Origin: Methanosarcinaceae archaeon
Lineage (GTDB): Archaea; Halobacteriota; Methanosarcinia; Methanosarcinales; Methanosarcinaceae
Reading direction: 5' to 3'
DNA length: 64,000 nt
Assembly (NCBI GenBank): GCA_023544565.1
Contig: JAMJFS010000001.1
Coordinates: 67,071-131,070 of the forward strand
In this document: positions 1-8,827 of the stretch, piece after piece
How the letters are laid out: each line of letters begins with the position of its first letter
Numbering within the stretch: position 1 is the stretch's first letter
Notes under the pieces: model-generated
Database searches by the model: none
Seen by the model: only the letters and a program-made list of their open reading frames with translations
Told to the model about the DNA's origin: nothing
Program-made: the position numbers and the translations under genes

Positions 1-151
1 CGACTTTCACGGTCGGGACGTGTTTTTTTCATTTTCTTTTTTTATTTTCTTTTTTTATTTTCTTTTTTCCACACCTTAGGGAAGTATCGAAGCGCAGCGC
101 AGATACTTCAGTGCGCTCTCCCGAGGCGCAACTCGGGCGACTTTCACGGTC
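1..151. repeat. Direct repeat with hairpins and T-rich tract
   Basis: The 14-base string CGACTTTCACGGTC occurs at 1-14 and again at 138-151. The second copy follows directly on a hairpin at 120-137 (CCCGAG, six-base loop, CTCGGG). A second inverted repeat, GAAGTATC/GATACTTC, lies at 81-88 and 102-109. Between them is a T-rich tract in which a TTTTATTTTC-like unit recurs. No gene fits here. The left copy starts at the window edge, so this may be one unit of a longer tandem array. Its function is unknown. Confidence 0.6.
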
Positions 152-196
152 AGAAATATAGGTGAGGTGAGATTATTGATAACGTATAAGTTTGCT

Positions 197-2104
197 TTAC
201 GCTTTCCTCACAGTTACCCAGAACACAGATCCAACTCCGGCAGGATTGTCCTCAACACCGAAATCCCCTCCGTGCAGTTCAATTATTCGCTTCACAATTG
301 CAAGTCCAAGGCCCGAACCTTTTACAGCGACCTTGTTCACACGTTGGAACCTCTCAAAAAGCAACGCTTTGTGTTCATCCAGGACCCCTTCTCCCTGATC
401 GATCACTGCAACTTTCCAGTTGTCTCCAGCATCTATTATGTCCACAATGATCTTACTTTTCTCAGGACTATATTTTATTGCATTTGATAATAGGTTTACA
501 AAAACTTCTTCTATCACAGGGTTAACATTTGCTAGATATGGCCCCTCAGGCTTGAATTCAAGTGTCATCTGTTTATTATCAATTTGTGGTTTAAAATTAT
601 CCACAACAATTCTGAATATATTTGCGATATTATCTCTACAAAATTCAAGATCCTTAACAGACTCAAACTTTGCAAATTTGGCTGTGGTTTCGATCATATC
701 AATAAGTTTTTTAATACTTATATCAATTTTATTCAAGTAATTGATCTTCATCTCATCATTTTCAATGTCACACAACAATTCAGTATATCCTTGAACAATA
801 CCCGCAGGGTTTAGCAGATCATGGCGCATAATGTCCGCGAAAAGAGATTTGAGTTCATTGGAACGTTTCAAATCCTTTGTGTATTGTTTAAGCGCTTCTT
901 GATCACGTTTGCGCACGATGATCTTCCACATACCTTCCAGCAGCAATGTTAGCTGGATCACATCGTTTTCGTCATACTCTTCTTCCTTGTTCGCCATTGT
1001 CACAAGCGCAACGATCTTGTCTCCTTCAAAGATAGGAACATTGATCAAACGTTTCAGAGGAATATGTCCATTTGGCACACCATTTTTGTTGAATTCAGTA
1101 GACTCATAATCATTAATTATTACACTTTTTCTCTGAAGAAGTGGCTCGATCCATAATCCACCTTCCTTTGTATAAAACACAGGATATTCATCAGACAAAC
1201 CACAGGTGTCCATGACATGTTTTGACCATGTATGAATAGTTAGAACCGTTTCATCGTCATTCATTAAACCAATAAACCCGAATTCACTATTAGTAAGCTT
1301 AGCACCTTCATTCATCACAAAACCGGAAATCTCCTCTAAACTGTTATCTGTCATGTGAGCAAGTTGCAATAACACATCGAGACGTTTTTTATTTAACTCC
1401 AATTCTAATGCGTGTTTTTCAAGCATATCCACAACCTGTTTGCGCATCAGTGCTACGCCTATGCTTGTACTTACTTCCTCAAAAAAGCGAATCATTTCGG
1501 GCGTGAAGCAGTCTTTTTTACGGTCATTGAATTGTAGCAAACCAACGATCTTCCGATCCGCACGAATTGGTATTAGCGCAACGGAACAAAAGCCCTCATG
1601 TATGCAGCGGTTTCGCGGATTCTGTCTTGGATCCTGACTCGCCGGAAGGTCTAACAATGGAATTGAATCGTTTGTCCACCAACTTCCGCCCGGGGTTGAA
1701 TTTGGATCATTGGGGTTGGTCTGTACTGAAATTACCATGCCACAGGTGCATTCCAAATTGACATTGCCGTTTTCATCTCTGCAAATTCCAGCCCCTTCCA
1801 CCCGAGTCAACAGCGAATTTTCTGTAACTAAAAAATCATCGGAAAAACCGTCATGGGCAAAATATGGGAAATCATCGCCACTTTGCAAACGAATACCTAC
1901 TGCATCGAAGCCCATTTCTTGCTTTATTGTGATAATAATATTGTTGATAGCATCAGTTAATGAAATCGACTCATTAAGAATACCTAAAATTTCAGCCAAA
2001 ATGTATTGATTACGTTCCGCCTGTTTACGCTCTGTGATATCTTCAATCATGCAAAGGTGGCGAGGATGAGTTTTATCTTCAACTTTTACAGGGGCAATGG
2101 TCAT
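197..2104 (-). CDS. Sensor histidine kinase, C-terminal part (GAF-GAF-HisKA-HATPase) after in-frame TAG
   Basis: This frame continues the gene at 2111-3244 with no frameshift; only a TAG codon separates them. It opens in the last strand of a PAS domain, with the PAC-type end IEDITERKQAE. Two GAF domains follow: one at about residues 30-220, with Cys residues in CTCGMV and CIHEGFCS, and one at about 245-400. The dimerisation helix holds the phospho-acceptor His in MRHDLLNPAGIV. The ATPase domain has an N-box (NLLSNAIKYSP) and a G-box (GSGLGLAIVKRI). The protein has no transmembrane segment, so it should be cytoplasmic. The Met used as start is an internal codon of the ancestral gene. A separate start here would give a kinase without its receiver and PAS inputs. 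TAA stop. Confidence 0.85.
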   Translation of the reverse strand: MTIAPVKVEDKTHPRHLCMIEDITERKQAERNQYILAEILGILNESISLTDAINNIIITIKQEMGFDAVGIRLQSGDDFPYFAHDGFSDDFLVTENSLLTRVEGAGICRDENGNVNLECTCGMVISVQTNPNDPNSTPGGSWWTNDSIPLLDLPASQDPRQNPRNRCIHEGFCSVALIPIRADRKIVGLLQFNDRKKDCFTPEMIRFFEEVSTSIGVALMRKQVVDMLEKHALELELNKKRLDVLLQLAHMTDNSLEEISGFVMNEGAKLTNSEFGFIGLMNDDETVLTIHTWSKHVMDTCGLSDEYPVFYTKEGGLWIEPLLQRKSVIINDYESTEFNKNGVPNGHIPLKRLINVPIFEGDKIVALVTMANKEEEYDENDVIQLTLLLEGMWKIIVRKRDQEALKQYTKDLKRSNELKSLFADIMRHDLLNPAGIVQGYTELLCDIENDEMKINYLNKIDISIKKLIDMIETTAKFAKFESVKDLEFCRDNIANIFRIVVDNFKPQIDNKQMTLEFKPEGPYLANVNPVIEEVFVNLLSNAIKYSPEKSKIIVDIIDAGDNWKVAVIDQGEGVLDEHKALLFERFQRVNKVAVKGSGLGLAIVKRIIELHGGDFGVEDNPAGVGSVFWVTVRKA

Positions 2105-2110
2105 GTTTAT

Positions 2111-2113
2111 CTA
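2111..2113 (-). other. In-frame amber codon interrupting the sensor kinase
   Basis: On the minus strand the reading is CGC CCG GAT GGA TCA GTT, then GTT TAG ATA AAC ATG ACC. Frame and PAS homology run through the TAG without loss. This is seen directly. Whether it is a nonsense mutation, a strain variant or a suppressed codon cannot be told from sequence alone. Confidence 0.9.
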
Positions 2114-3244
2114 AACAACTGATCCATCCGGGCGAATGTAGCGTTTTTCCATCTGGAATCCATCAATCTTCCCGGCATTCAATAGCGCCATATTATCAAG
2201 ATCTTCCTGAATATCATCGGGATGCGTAATGCTCATCCAATCGATCGTAGCCATCTCTTCTTGAGTCCTGCCGGCTATCTTGGCAAACATAGGATTTACT
2301 TCATAGATATGTCCGGTTAAAGAACCAATAAGAGCAATACCCAAAGGTGCTTCATTGAATGTTGTTTTAAACCGGTTCTCACTCGCTCGCAGAATCTCTT
2401 CATTGTGTTTGCGCTGTGTAATGTCAAGTATTATTGCCAAAAAAACAGGATTGTCAATGTCTTTTATTAATTGTAGATGTACTTCAACCGGGTAACGACT
2501 GCCATCAGCTCGAATATGGGTGGTTTGAAATTCAATGATCTCTTTTTCATCTTTAACTAAAGGATCGATAATTTCATTAAATGTTTTTTCATCCAATTCA
2601 GGTTTGATATCGATTGGGGTCATTGACCGCATTTCTTCCATTGTATGGCCAATATTTTTGAGCGCTCCATCATTTACATATATAAAATGCAATGTTTTTG
2701 CATCAAATACATATATTTCATTCAAACTCGATTCAATAATATGTGCCAAATTTGTACGTTCAATTTCGACATCTTTGCGCTGTTTTTCAGATAATTTACG
2801 ATTTTTAATTTCCTGTTGAAGTTGCAGATTTTTTTCTTCGATTTCTTTTTTTGCTTCTTGTATGGCTAAATGCGTTGCCACCCGTGCCAACACTTCTTCA
2901 ATTGCAAGCGGTTTGGAAATATAATCGACACCACCAAGTTCGAAAGCCTTGGCCTTGTCTAAAGGATTCGTTCTGCCACTTATAAATATAACAGGAATGT
3001 CTTTAGTATCTTCAGATTCTTTCAAACGGCGGCATACCTCGTAACCATCTATACCGGGTAACATAATATCCAAAAAGATCAGTGCAGGAAATTTGGCTTT
3101 AACACTGCTCAGAGCCAGTTCACCATCACTTACAGTCTGTACCGTATATCCGGCTTTTTTCAGTATGTCCGAAAGAATTGTTAGGGACAATTTGTCATCA
3201 TCAACTACCAGAATCTCTCTATTATTCACTTTAATTTCTCCCAC
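2111..3244 (-). CDS. Response regulator receiver/PAS-PAS N-terminal part of split hybrid kinase
   Basis: Residues 6-120 form a CheY-like receiver: acidic pocket in VVDDD, phospho-acceptor Asp in FLDIMLPG, Lys in YISKP. A coiled coil at about 125-160 and two PAS domains (about 165-290 and 290-377) follow. The frame ends at a TAG (2111-2113) inside the last PAS core, directly after RPDGSVV. Paralogous PAS domains have Trp at this point (DGSVVW-x-N), which a TGG-to-TAG change would explain. The sequence after TAG completes the PAS domain in the same frame. The intact gene would be 3244-197, about 1015 residues. Either the kinase is broken here, or it is made by readthrough. The neighbouring 434-base region carries the promoter. 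Confidence 0.85.
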   Translation of the reverse strand: MGEIKVNNREILVVDDDKLSLTILSDILKKAGYTVQTVSDGELALSSVKAKFPALIFLDIMLPGIDGYEVCRRLKESEDTKDIPVIFISGRTNPLDKAKAFELGGVDYISKPLAIEEVLARVATHLAIQEAKKEIEEKNLQLQQEIKNRKLSEKQRKDVEIERTNLAHIIESSLNEIYVFDAKTLHFIYVNDGALKNIGHTMEEMRSMTPIDIKPELDEKTFNEIIDPLVKDEKEIIEFQTTHIRADGSRYPVEVHLQLIKDIDNPVFLAIILDITQRKHNEEILRASENRFKTTFNEAPLGIALIGSLTGHIYEVNPMFAKIAGRTQEEMATIDWMSITHPDDIQEDLDNMALLNAGKIDGFQMEKRYIRPDGSVV

Positions 3245-3678
3245 TATAATCTTATTTGATAAAATATGTAGAATTTAACAATATTAATGTTCTTGCCATC
3301 GAATTCGCTATTAGAATAATATTTGATGCATATTCAAATTCTCATTCTCTAAAATCACAAATTATGAAGAGAAATTTATATCTAATTATAATGCTTTTCT
3401 ATAATAAAGGGTTAAGTGATATATTAATTCAAAGGGGGCTTTACTATAAATCTCATTCAATTGGTTTGAGGCGGACAATTATTACAGTCGTATAGCATTG
3501 CGTTTAGTATTCATTGTTTTCCGAATGGTCAGACACGAATATATAAACGGGAAGGAGGAGGGGGCGTTTGTGTTGTTATCCCTAAACCGTGCAAAACTTG
3601 ATATACTTTTAGGTAACATACATTAACATTAAATATTCAAAATTAAAATTTTAATCAAATACAAAAGGCGGAAGAAAT
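3245..3678. other. 434-base intergenic region between divergent genes
   Basis: Promoter space for the kinase (minus) and the dehydrogenase at 3679 (plus). A TATA-like ATATATAAAC lies at about 3540 and AT-rich palindromic DNA (ATTAAAATTTTAAT) near 3645-3658. The purine-rich AAAGGCGGAAG at about 3664 can serve as ribosome binding site for 3679. Short open frames here have no coding character. I see no RNA gene. Confidence 0.5.
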
Positions 3679-6600
3679 ATGACAAAATATGTTTCTGAGT
3701 TATCTGAAAAACAAAAGGAAGAACTAACAAACATTTTCGGCAATAAGCGCGTGAATTTCAGTAAACGTGAACGCCACTATTATACACACGATGTCGGCAC
3801 ACTGCCATATCTGGTCAAGCCAATGCTCGGTAAAGTCGAACCTGCAGCGATCGTAAAGGTCAGCAGTGAAGACGAGGCAGTCAAACTGATCAAATTTGCA
3901 AACAAGCACGAGATCCCTATTGTTCCAAGAGCGGGTGCATCATCGGGTTATGGCGGGGTCATAGCCACAAAGGGTGGTGTGATCGCTGATGTTACCACTA
4001 TGAACAAAGTGATCGAAATCGACAAGAAAAACCTCACCGCAACGGTTGGTGCTGGTATTGTATGGGAACTTCTCGAAAATAAACTTGAGCGCGAAGGACT
4101 GGCACTCCGTGCAGTACCATCAAGTGCCCCTTCATCCACACCGGGCGGCTGGCTTGCACAGGCAGGAATTGGTTATGGAAGTTACGAATATGGCTGGTCA
4201 TACGAGACAATGGAATCTGCAAGAATCGTACTTCCCACAGGCGAGGTCAAAGAGATCACCGGGTCTGACTTTGACAAGATCAGCGGTACAATGGGAACAA
4301 CAGGTATCATCACACAGATCAAACTCAAACTTAGAAAGTATGAGAAGACCATTGCAACATCCGCAGAATTCCCCGATGCAACATCTATGAAGAATGCCAT
4401 AAAAGCGGTATCCGATAAAAAGATTCCACTATGGGCGATCTCATTGCTAAATCCTAACTTTGCGGACATGAAAAACAAGGCTCCTCCTGCAACACACCAT
4501 GGGCATCCTGTGGATGAACACCGTCCAATCCTTCCAAAAGCATATATCATCAATTTCGCATATCCCGAATCAAGGGATGTAAGTGAACTTAAAAGCGTGA
4601 TCGAACAGGCCGGTGGAAAGGTATTATCAGACGAGATCGCACAGCACGAGACTAACGAATGGTATAAGTCAATGAAGGTCAAACGACTTGGCCCGTCATT
4701 CGTTCCGGCAGAAGTGCTGGTTCCTGTCGATAAGGTTGACAAGGTAATAGATGAGATCCAGAGCAAGATCTCCTTGCCTGTCCTTATGGAAGGTATGGTT
4801 ACCAATGACAATATGGTGACTCTTCTTTGTTTTATTCCGCATTCTGAATTATCGATCAAATTCAATCTGGCATTCCCGCTCGCACTTAGTATTGTAAAGA
4901 TCGCGGAGAAGAACGGAGGCAGGTTATATTCATCAGGACTCTATTTTGCAAAACAGGCGAACAAAGTTTATGGAGACAGGTTTGCAGTTATTAATGAGTT
5001 CAAAGCGAAAAATGATCCTAAAGGAATAATGAACCCTGAAACCCTCACAGGCAAGAGTTTGTTGAAAACAGGACTTTCCTTTGCACAGACTTTTGAGCCG
5101 ATAACACGCCTGGTGGGCAATATGTCCGGCGTAAAACAGAGTGTGAAATTCAAGGACCAAAAAGGTATTCCCGGAGATATAATATCACATGCTTACACCT
5201 GTGCACAGTGTGGATATTGTGTGAGCGAATGTGACCAGTATTACGGACGCGGCTGGGAATCCCAGTCTTCCCGTGGAAAATGGTTCTTTATGAAGGAATT
5301 CCTTGCAGGACGGGAGGAACTCGATCAGGAACAGACCAATACGTTCCTTGCATGTACAACATGTGAAACATGCGTCAGTAAGTGTCAGTTGGATCTGCCG
5401 ATTGAACCGGACTGGTTACGAATGAGAAATATCCTTGTTGGAGATAAAGGCAAGATGACTTTCCCACCATTCGAGATTATGGCAGCAAGTCTGATCAAGG
5501 AGAGGAATATCTGGGCAACTTACCAGACCGAACGTGACAAGTGGGTTCCCGAAGACCTCAAACCAAAGATCAAGGATAAGGCTGATCATGCATACTTTGC
5601 AGGTTGTACTGCGTCCCTTGTGGAAAAGGATATTGCAACATCTACAGCACGTATCCTTGATGAGGCAGGTGTGGAGTTCACATACATGGGCAATGAAGAG
5701 GCTTGCTGTGGTATTCCAATGCTTGCATCTGGTAAGTGGGATGTTTTCGAAGGCATTATGAGATTGAATGTAGAGAACATGAAAAAGAGAGAGGCTAAGA
5801 CCGTCATTACATCGTGTCCTGCATGCTGGCTTGTCTGGAATCATTTTTACAGGGAATGGGCTGTGAAACTTGGAATTGATTATGACTTTGAAGTGAAACA
5901 TTACTCTGAAGTTGTGGCTGAGCGGCTTGATGTGCTGGCTCCAAAGTTCAAGGTACCACTCAACAAGGTTGTTACATGGCACGATTCCTGTCATGCAGGA
6001 AGGGCAGGCGGGTTATACGAACCTCCGAGAGACCTCATCAAGGCAATTCCGGGCGTGGAATTCAGGGAACTTGAACATAACAGGGAACGTGCACATTGCT
6101 GTGGTTCTGTGCTCTCACTTCTCGATGACCCGGAGGTTGCAAATGTGATCGGTGCAGTGAAACTCAATGAGGCAATGGATGTGGATGCAGAGATGCTTCT
6201 TGCACTGTGCCCATGCTGCCAGGTGCAGCTCAGAGTAACTGCGGATAGGAGCAACATCCCGATCGATGTTCAGGATCTGGGGACTGTTGTGGCTCGCAGT
6301 CTTGGATATGATATTCCTGATTCTACAGGAGTTGCACTGGAATCATGGGCAATTTTCGAGAAGATGATATATCTCCTCAAGCCTGAGAACATGACGGATC
6401 TGATGGTTGAATTGTTACCGGAGATGATGGATGCTATGCCATCATATCTGAAGTTGATGATGAAGACCGTGAAATACGTTCCAGGCATGGATATATTGAT
6501 GAAGCCCATGATGCCAAAAATGATGCCCCTGCTCATGCCGATGCTGATGCCAAAGGTTATGCCTGCCATGCTCGATGCTGTTGGAAGACGCATTCCGATG

Positions 6601-6729
6601 CCGGATTATATGTCAGAGCAGATGCCTGACCTGATGCCAACGGCTATGGATAACCTGCTGCCGAACATGCTTCCGCAGATCGCACCGCTTTTGACCCCGA
6701 AGATGATAGAGTATATTAAGAACAATTGA
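3679..6729 (+). CDS. FAD-linked dehydrogenase fused to HdrD/GlcF-like iron-sulfur subunit, Met-rich tail
   Basis: This 1016-residue protein joins two subunits that are usually separate. Residues about 40-220 are a FAD-binding-4 (GlcD/lactate dehydrogenase type) domain with PRAGASSGYGG and the SSTPGGWLAQ region. About 230-470 is the FAD-oxidase C domain. Two [4Fe-4S] motifs follow: CAQCGYCVSEC near 508 and CTTCETCVSKC near 559. Two CCG domains (FAGC...CCG near 640-670; HDSCHAG...CCG near 768-800) resemble HdrD/GlcF. The family oxidises 2-hydroxy acids such as D-lactate or glycolate and passes electrons to a membrane acceptor; the substrate here is not shown by sequence. The last ~115 residues hold about 25 Met in Pro/Met-rich helices and are not part of the known fold. 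It stands alone, with its own promoter region. Confidence 0.85.
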   Translation: MTKYVSELSEKQKEELTNIFGNKRVNFSKRERHYYTHDVGTLPYLVKPMLGKVEPAAIVKVSSEDEAVKLIKFANKHEIPIVPRAGASSGYGGVIATKGGVIADVTTMNKVIEIDKKNLTATVGAGIVWELLENKLEREGLALRAVPSSAPSSTPGGWLAQAGIGYGSYEYGWSYETMESARIVLPTGEVKEITGSDFDKISGTMGTTGIITQIKLKLRKYEKTIATSAEFPDATSMKNAIKAVSDKKIPLWAISLLNPNFADMKNKAPPATHHGHPVDEHRPILPKAYIINFAYPESRDVSELKSVIEQAGGKVLSDEIAQHETNEWYKSMKVKRLGPSFVPAEVLVPVDKVDKVIDEIQSKISLPVLMEGMVTNDNMVTLLCFIPHSELSIKFNLAFPLALSIVKIAEKNGGRLYSSGLYFAKQANKVYGDRFAVINEFKAKNDPKGIMNPETLTGKSLLKTGLSFAQTFEPITRLVGNMSGVKQSVKFKDQKGIPGDIISHAYTCAQCGYCVSECDQYYGRGWESQSSRGKWFFMKEFLAGREELDQEQTNTFLACTTCETCVSKCQLDLPIEPDWLRMRNILVGDKGKMTFPPFEIMAASLIKERNIWATYQTERDKWVPEDLKPKIKDKADHAYFAGCTASLVEKDIATSTARILDEAGVEFTYMGNEEACCGIPMLASGKWDVFEGIMRLNVENMKKREAKTVITSCPACWLVWNHFYREWAVKLGIDYDFEVKHYSEVVAERLDVLAPKFKVPLNKVVTWHDSCHAGRAGGLYEPPRDLIKAIPGVEFRELEHNRERAHCCGSVLSLLDDPEVANVIGAVKLNEAMDVDAEMLLALCPCCQVQLRVTADRSNIPIDVQDLGTVVARSLGYDIPDSTGVALESWAIFEKMIYLLKPENMTDLMVELLPEMMDAMPSYLKLMMKTVKYVPGMDILMKPMMPKMMPLLMPMLMPKVMPAMLDAVGRRIPMPDYMSEQMPDLMPTAMDNLLPNMLPQIAPLLTPKMIEYIKNN

Positions 6730-6934
6730 GGTTGGATTTTCGGGTCACGTTCTTTTGATTGGGGGGCGTGGTTATTTGAAGTATGATGTGTGCTTACGCA
6801 CGCATTCTTTTTCTTTTATTAATTTTTTTCACCGATTACTCTTATATAGAAGTGCTTTCATTTAGATTGACCACAGCGTACACAGACTGTACACTTTCGA
6901 GAAAATCCTCGCTATGCTCGGATTGACTCGCACC
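6730..6934. other. Intergenic region with hairpin, upstream of thermosome promoter
   Basis: A hairpin (GTGTGC, TTA, then a GC-rich complementary arm) at about 6788-6802 ends in GCATTC and a T-rich run. It lies about 60 bases after the dehydrogenase stop, so it could act as a terminator, and its tail resembles the left arm of the GC-rich hairpin family at 11007 and 26648. I see no gene. Confidence 0.4.
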
Positions 6935-7001
6935 ATATATTCATAGAATATATACTACGATAAAAATGACAATCATTTTTTGATTGAATATTTAATCAAA
7001 A
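6935..7001 (+). promoter_or_regulatory. Two palindromes in the thermosome promoter region
   Basis: ATATATTC-ATA-GAATATAT (6935-6953) is a perfect 8-bp inverted repeat. TTTTGATT-N8-AATCAAAA (6978-7001) is a second, 40-57 bases before the start codon at 7041. Position and symmetry suggest regulator binding. Archaeal heat-shock repressors bind palindromes at such sites, but I cannot name the protein. Confidence 0.5.
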
Positions 7002-7040
7002 TCATAAATTCACTAATTGTAATAATAAGGAGGTTATAAT

Positions 7041-8672
7041 TTGTCAGGACAACCAATCTATATTATGGCACAAGGAAGCCAGAGAACAAAAGGCAGAGAT
7101 GCCCAGAGTAATAATATCTTAGCAGCAAAAGCAGTTGCAAACGCAGTGCGCTCAACACTTGGTCCAAAAGGTATGGACAAGATGCTCGTTGACGGAATGG
7201 GCGATGTCGTGATCACCAACGATGGTGCAACCATCCTTAAAGAGATGGACATCCAACATCCGGCTGCAAAGATGATCGTCGAAGTTTCAAAAACACAGGA
7301 TGACGAAGTTGGAGATGGTACCACAACCGCAGCTATTCTTGTTGGTGAACTTTTATCAATGGCAGAAGAACTCATTGTGAAAGGTGTACACCCAACAATG
7401 ATCTCTGAAGGTTACAGAGCTGCAGCAAAAAAATCTGCTGAGATCCTTGACAGTATCACGATCAAAGTTTCCCCTGATGATGATGAAACTCTTTTGAAGA
7501 TCGCATCAACCGCAATCACAGGAAAAGGTGCGGAAGCATACAAAGAAAGCCTGTCCAGACTTGCTGTAGATGCAGTAAAAGCAGTTGCTGAAAAGACCGA
7601 TTCCGGCATAATCTTTGATGCGTATGACATAAAGATCGAAAAACAGGTCGGCGGAAGCATACAGGATTCAAGGCTGATCAGTGGTATTGTGATCGATAGG
7701 GACCGGGTACACCCAAACATGCCTGATTCAGTAGAAAACGCAAAAATACTGATCCTTAGCACTCCAATTGAACACAAGAAAACAGATAAAACCTCTGAGA
7801 TCAAGATCACATCACCTGGTCAGATGCAATTGTTCCTTGACCAGGAAGAGAAAATGCTCAAGGACTCTGTTGACAAAGTTATAAAAAGCGGTGCAACTGC
7901 AGTATTTTGCCAAAAAGGTATTGATGACCTTGCACAGCATTATCTTGCAAAAGCCGGCATCTATGCCCTCAGAAGGGTAAAGAAAGGCGATCTGGATCAA
8001 TTATCCAAAGCAACCGGTGCAAATATCATCCAGAGCCTTGATGAGATCACCGATGCAGATCTTGGTTTCGCAGGACTTGTAGCAGAAAATGACGTTGGTG
8101 GCCCAAAGATGACATTTGTCACCAAATGCAAGACCGAAAGAGCTGTATCAGTAATTCTTCGCGGCGGTACAGATCAGGTTGTTGCAGGACTTAAGCGTGC
8201 ACTAAACGATGCCCTCAGGGTTGTCGGTGTTGCTCTTGAAGACGGGAAGATCGTTGTTGGAGGCGGCTCACCCGAGATCGAACTCGCACTCAGGCTCAAA
8301 GAATATGCTGCAACACTCAAAGGCAGACAACAACTTGCCGTAAGCAAGTTTGCAGATGCACTTGAGATCATCCCCCAGACACTTGCAGAAAATGCAGGAC
8401 TTGACCCGATCGACAAGTTGATCGAACTTCGCGCCCAGCACGAACAGGGCAACAAGAACGCAGGACTCAACGTCTACACAGGCGAAATAATCGACATGTG
8501 GGAAAACAATGTTGTAGAACCACTCCGAATCAAAACCCAGGCAATCAATGCAGCCACAGAAGCAGCAGTCATGATCCTGAGAATTGATGATGTCGTAGCA
8601 GCAAGGCCGGGTGCCGGCGGATCAGGCCTCCCACCAGGTGGCATGCCAGATCAGGCAGACATGGACTTCTAA
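7041..8672 (+). CDS. thsA: Thermosome subunit (group II chaperonin)
   Basis: ATP-driven group II chaperonin of the archaeal cytosol that refolds proteins in a double-ring cage with a built-in lid. Length (543 residues) is normal. Visible signatures are the N-terminal [15 protein letters not shown], the ATP motif GDGTTT at about residue 95, the second conserved region near GGGSPEIE, and the glycine/methionine-rich C-terminus [10 protein letters not shown]. The start is a TTG at 7041 because AAGGAGG lies 7 bases before it; the next Met (7065) has no such site. The gene has its own promoter region with two palindromes and a hairpin terminator, so it is probably monocistronic. Which paralogue it is (alpha, beta, gamma) cannot be decided from one copy. 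Confidence 0.97.
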   Translation: MSGQPIYIMAQGSQRTKGRDAQSNNILAAKAVANAVRSTLGPKGMDKMLVDGMGDVVITNDGATILKEMDIQHPAAKMIVEVSKTQDDEVGDGTTTAAILVGELLSMAEELIVKGVHPTMISEGYRAAAKKSAEILDSITIKVSPDDDETLLKIASTAITGKGAEAYKESLSRLAVDAVKAVAEKTDSGIIFDAYDIKIEKQVGGSIQDSRLISGIVIDRDRVHPNMPDSVENAKILILSTPIEHKKTDKTSEIKITSPGQMQLFLDQEEKMLKDSVDKVIKSGATAVFCQKGIDDLAQHYLAKAGIYALRRVKKGDLDQLSKATGANIIQSLDEITDADLGFAGLVAENDVGGPKMTFVTKCKTERAVSVILRGGTDQVVAGLKRALNDALRVVGVALEDGKIVVGGGSPEIELALRLKEYAATLKGRQQLAVSKFADALEIIPQTLAENAGLDPIDKLIELRAQHEQGNKNAGLNVYTGEIIDMWENNVVEPLRIKTQAINAATEAAVMILRIDDVVAARPGAGGSGLPPGGMPDQADMDF

Positions 8673-8702
8673 GTTTAAATTAATCAGATCAAAACTATAC
8701 TT

Positions 8703-8746
8703 TGCCGGATAACATTATACGGCATCTTTTTTTATTTTATTTTTTC
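8703..8746 (+). terminator. Hairpin plus T-tract after thermosome gene
   Basis: TGCCG (8703-8707) pairs with CGGCA (8720-8724) around a 12-base loop, followed by a run that is nearly all T to 8746. It sits 31 bases after the thermosome stop. Archaeal termination needs mainly the T-run; the hairpin strengthens the call. Confidence 0.7.
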
Positions 8747-8797
8747 GCCAAAAATCCTGCATACATGCCGGATGTGAGCAGTAAAATTTAAGAACAA

Positions 8798-8827
8798 TGT
8801 TAACCCTTCAACAAAACATGGTTAACA
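8798..8827 (+). promoter_or_regulatory. BirA-like biotin operator at bioY start
   Basis: Perfect inverted repeat TGTTAACC, 14 bases, GGTTAACA. The bacterial BirA box is TTGTAAACC-N14/15-GGTTTACAA, so length, spacer and outer bases agree closely. An AT-rich TATA candidate (AAAATTTA, about 8784) lies just upstream, which puts the transcription start inside the site. Binding here would block initiation of the biotin transporter operon. Confidence 0.75.

Noticed and set aside
3256-3495. 79-residue open frame upstream of the dehydrogenase
   Set aside because: No ribosome site, AT-driven composition and no domain; it lies in promoter DNA.
4182-4865. 227-residue minus-strand frame inside the dehydrogenase
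   Set aside because: It is antisense to a conserved FAD-binding region and has Ser/Ile-rich shadow composition.
6860-6930. tRNA or other structured RNA before the thermosome
   Set aside because: Some short complementary stretches occur, but no cloverleaf or T-loop could be built.
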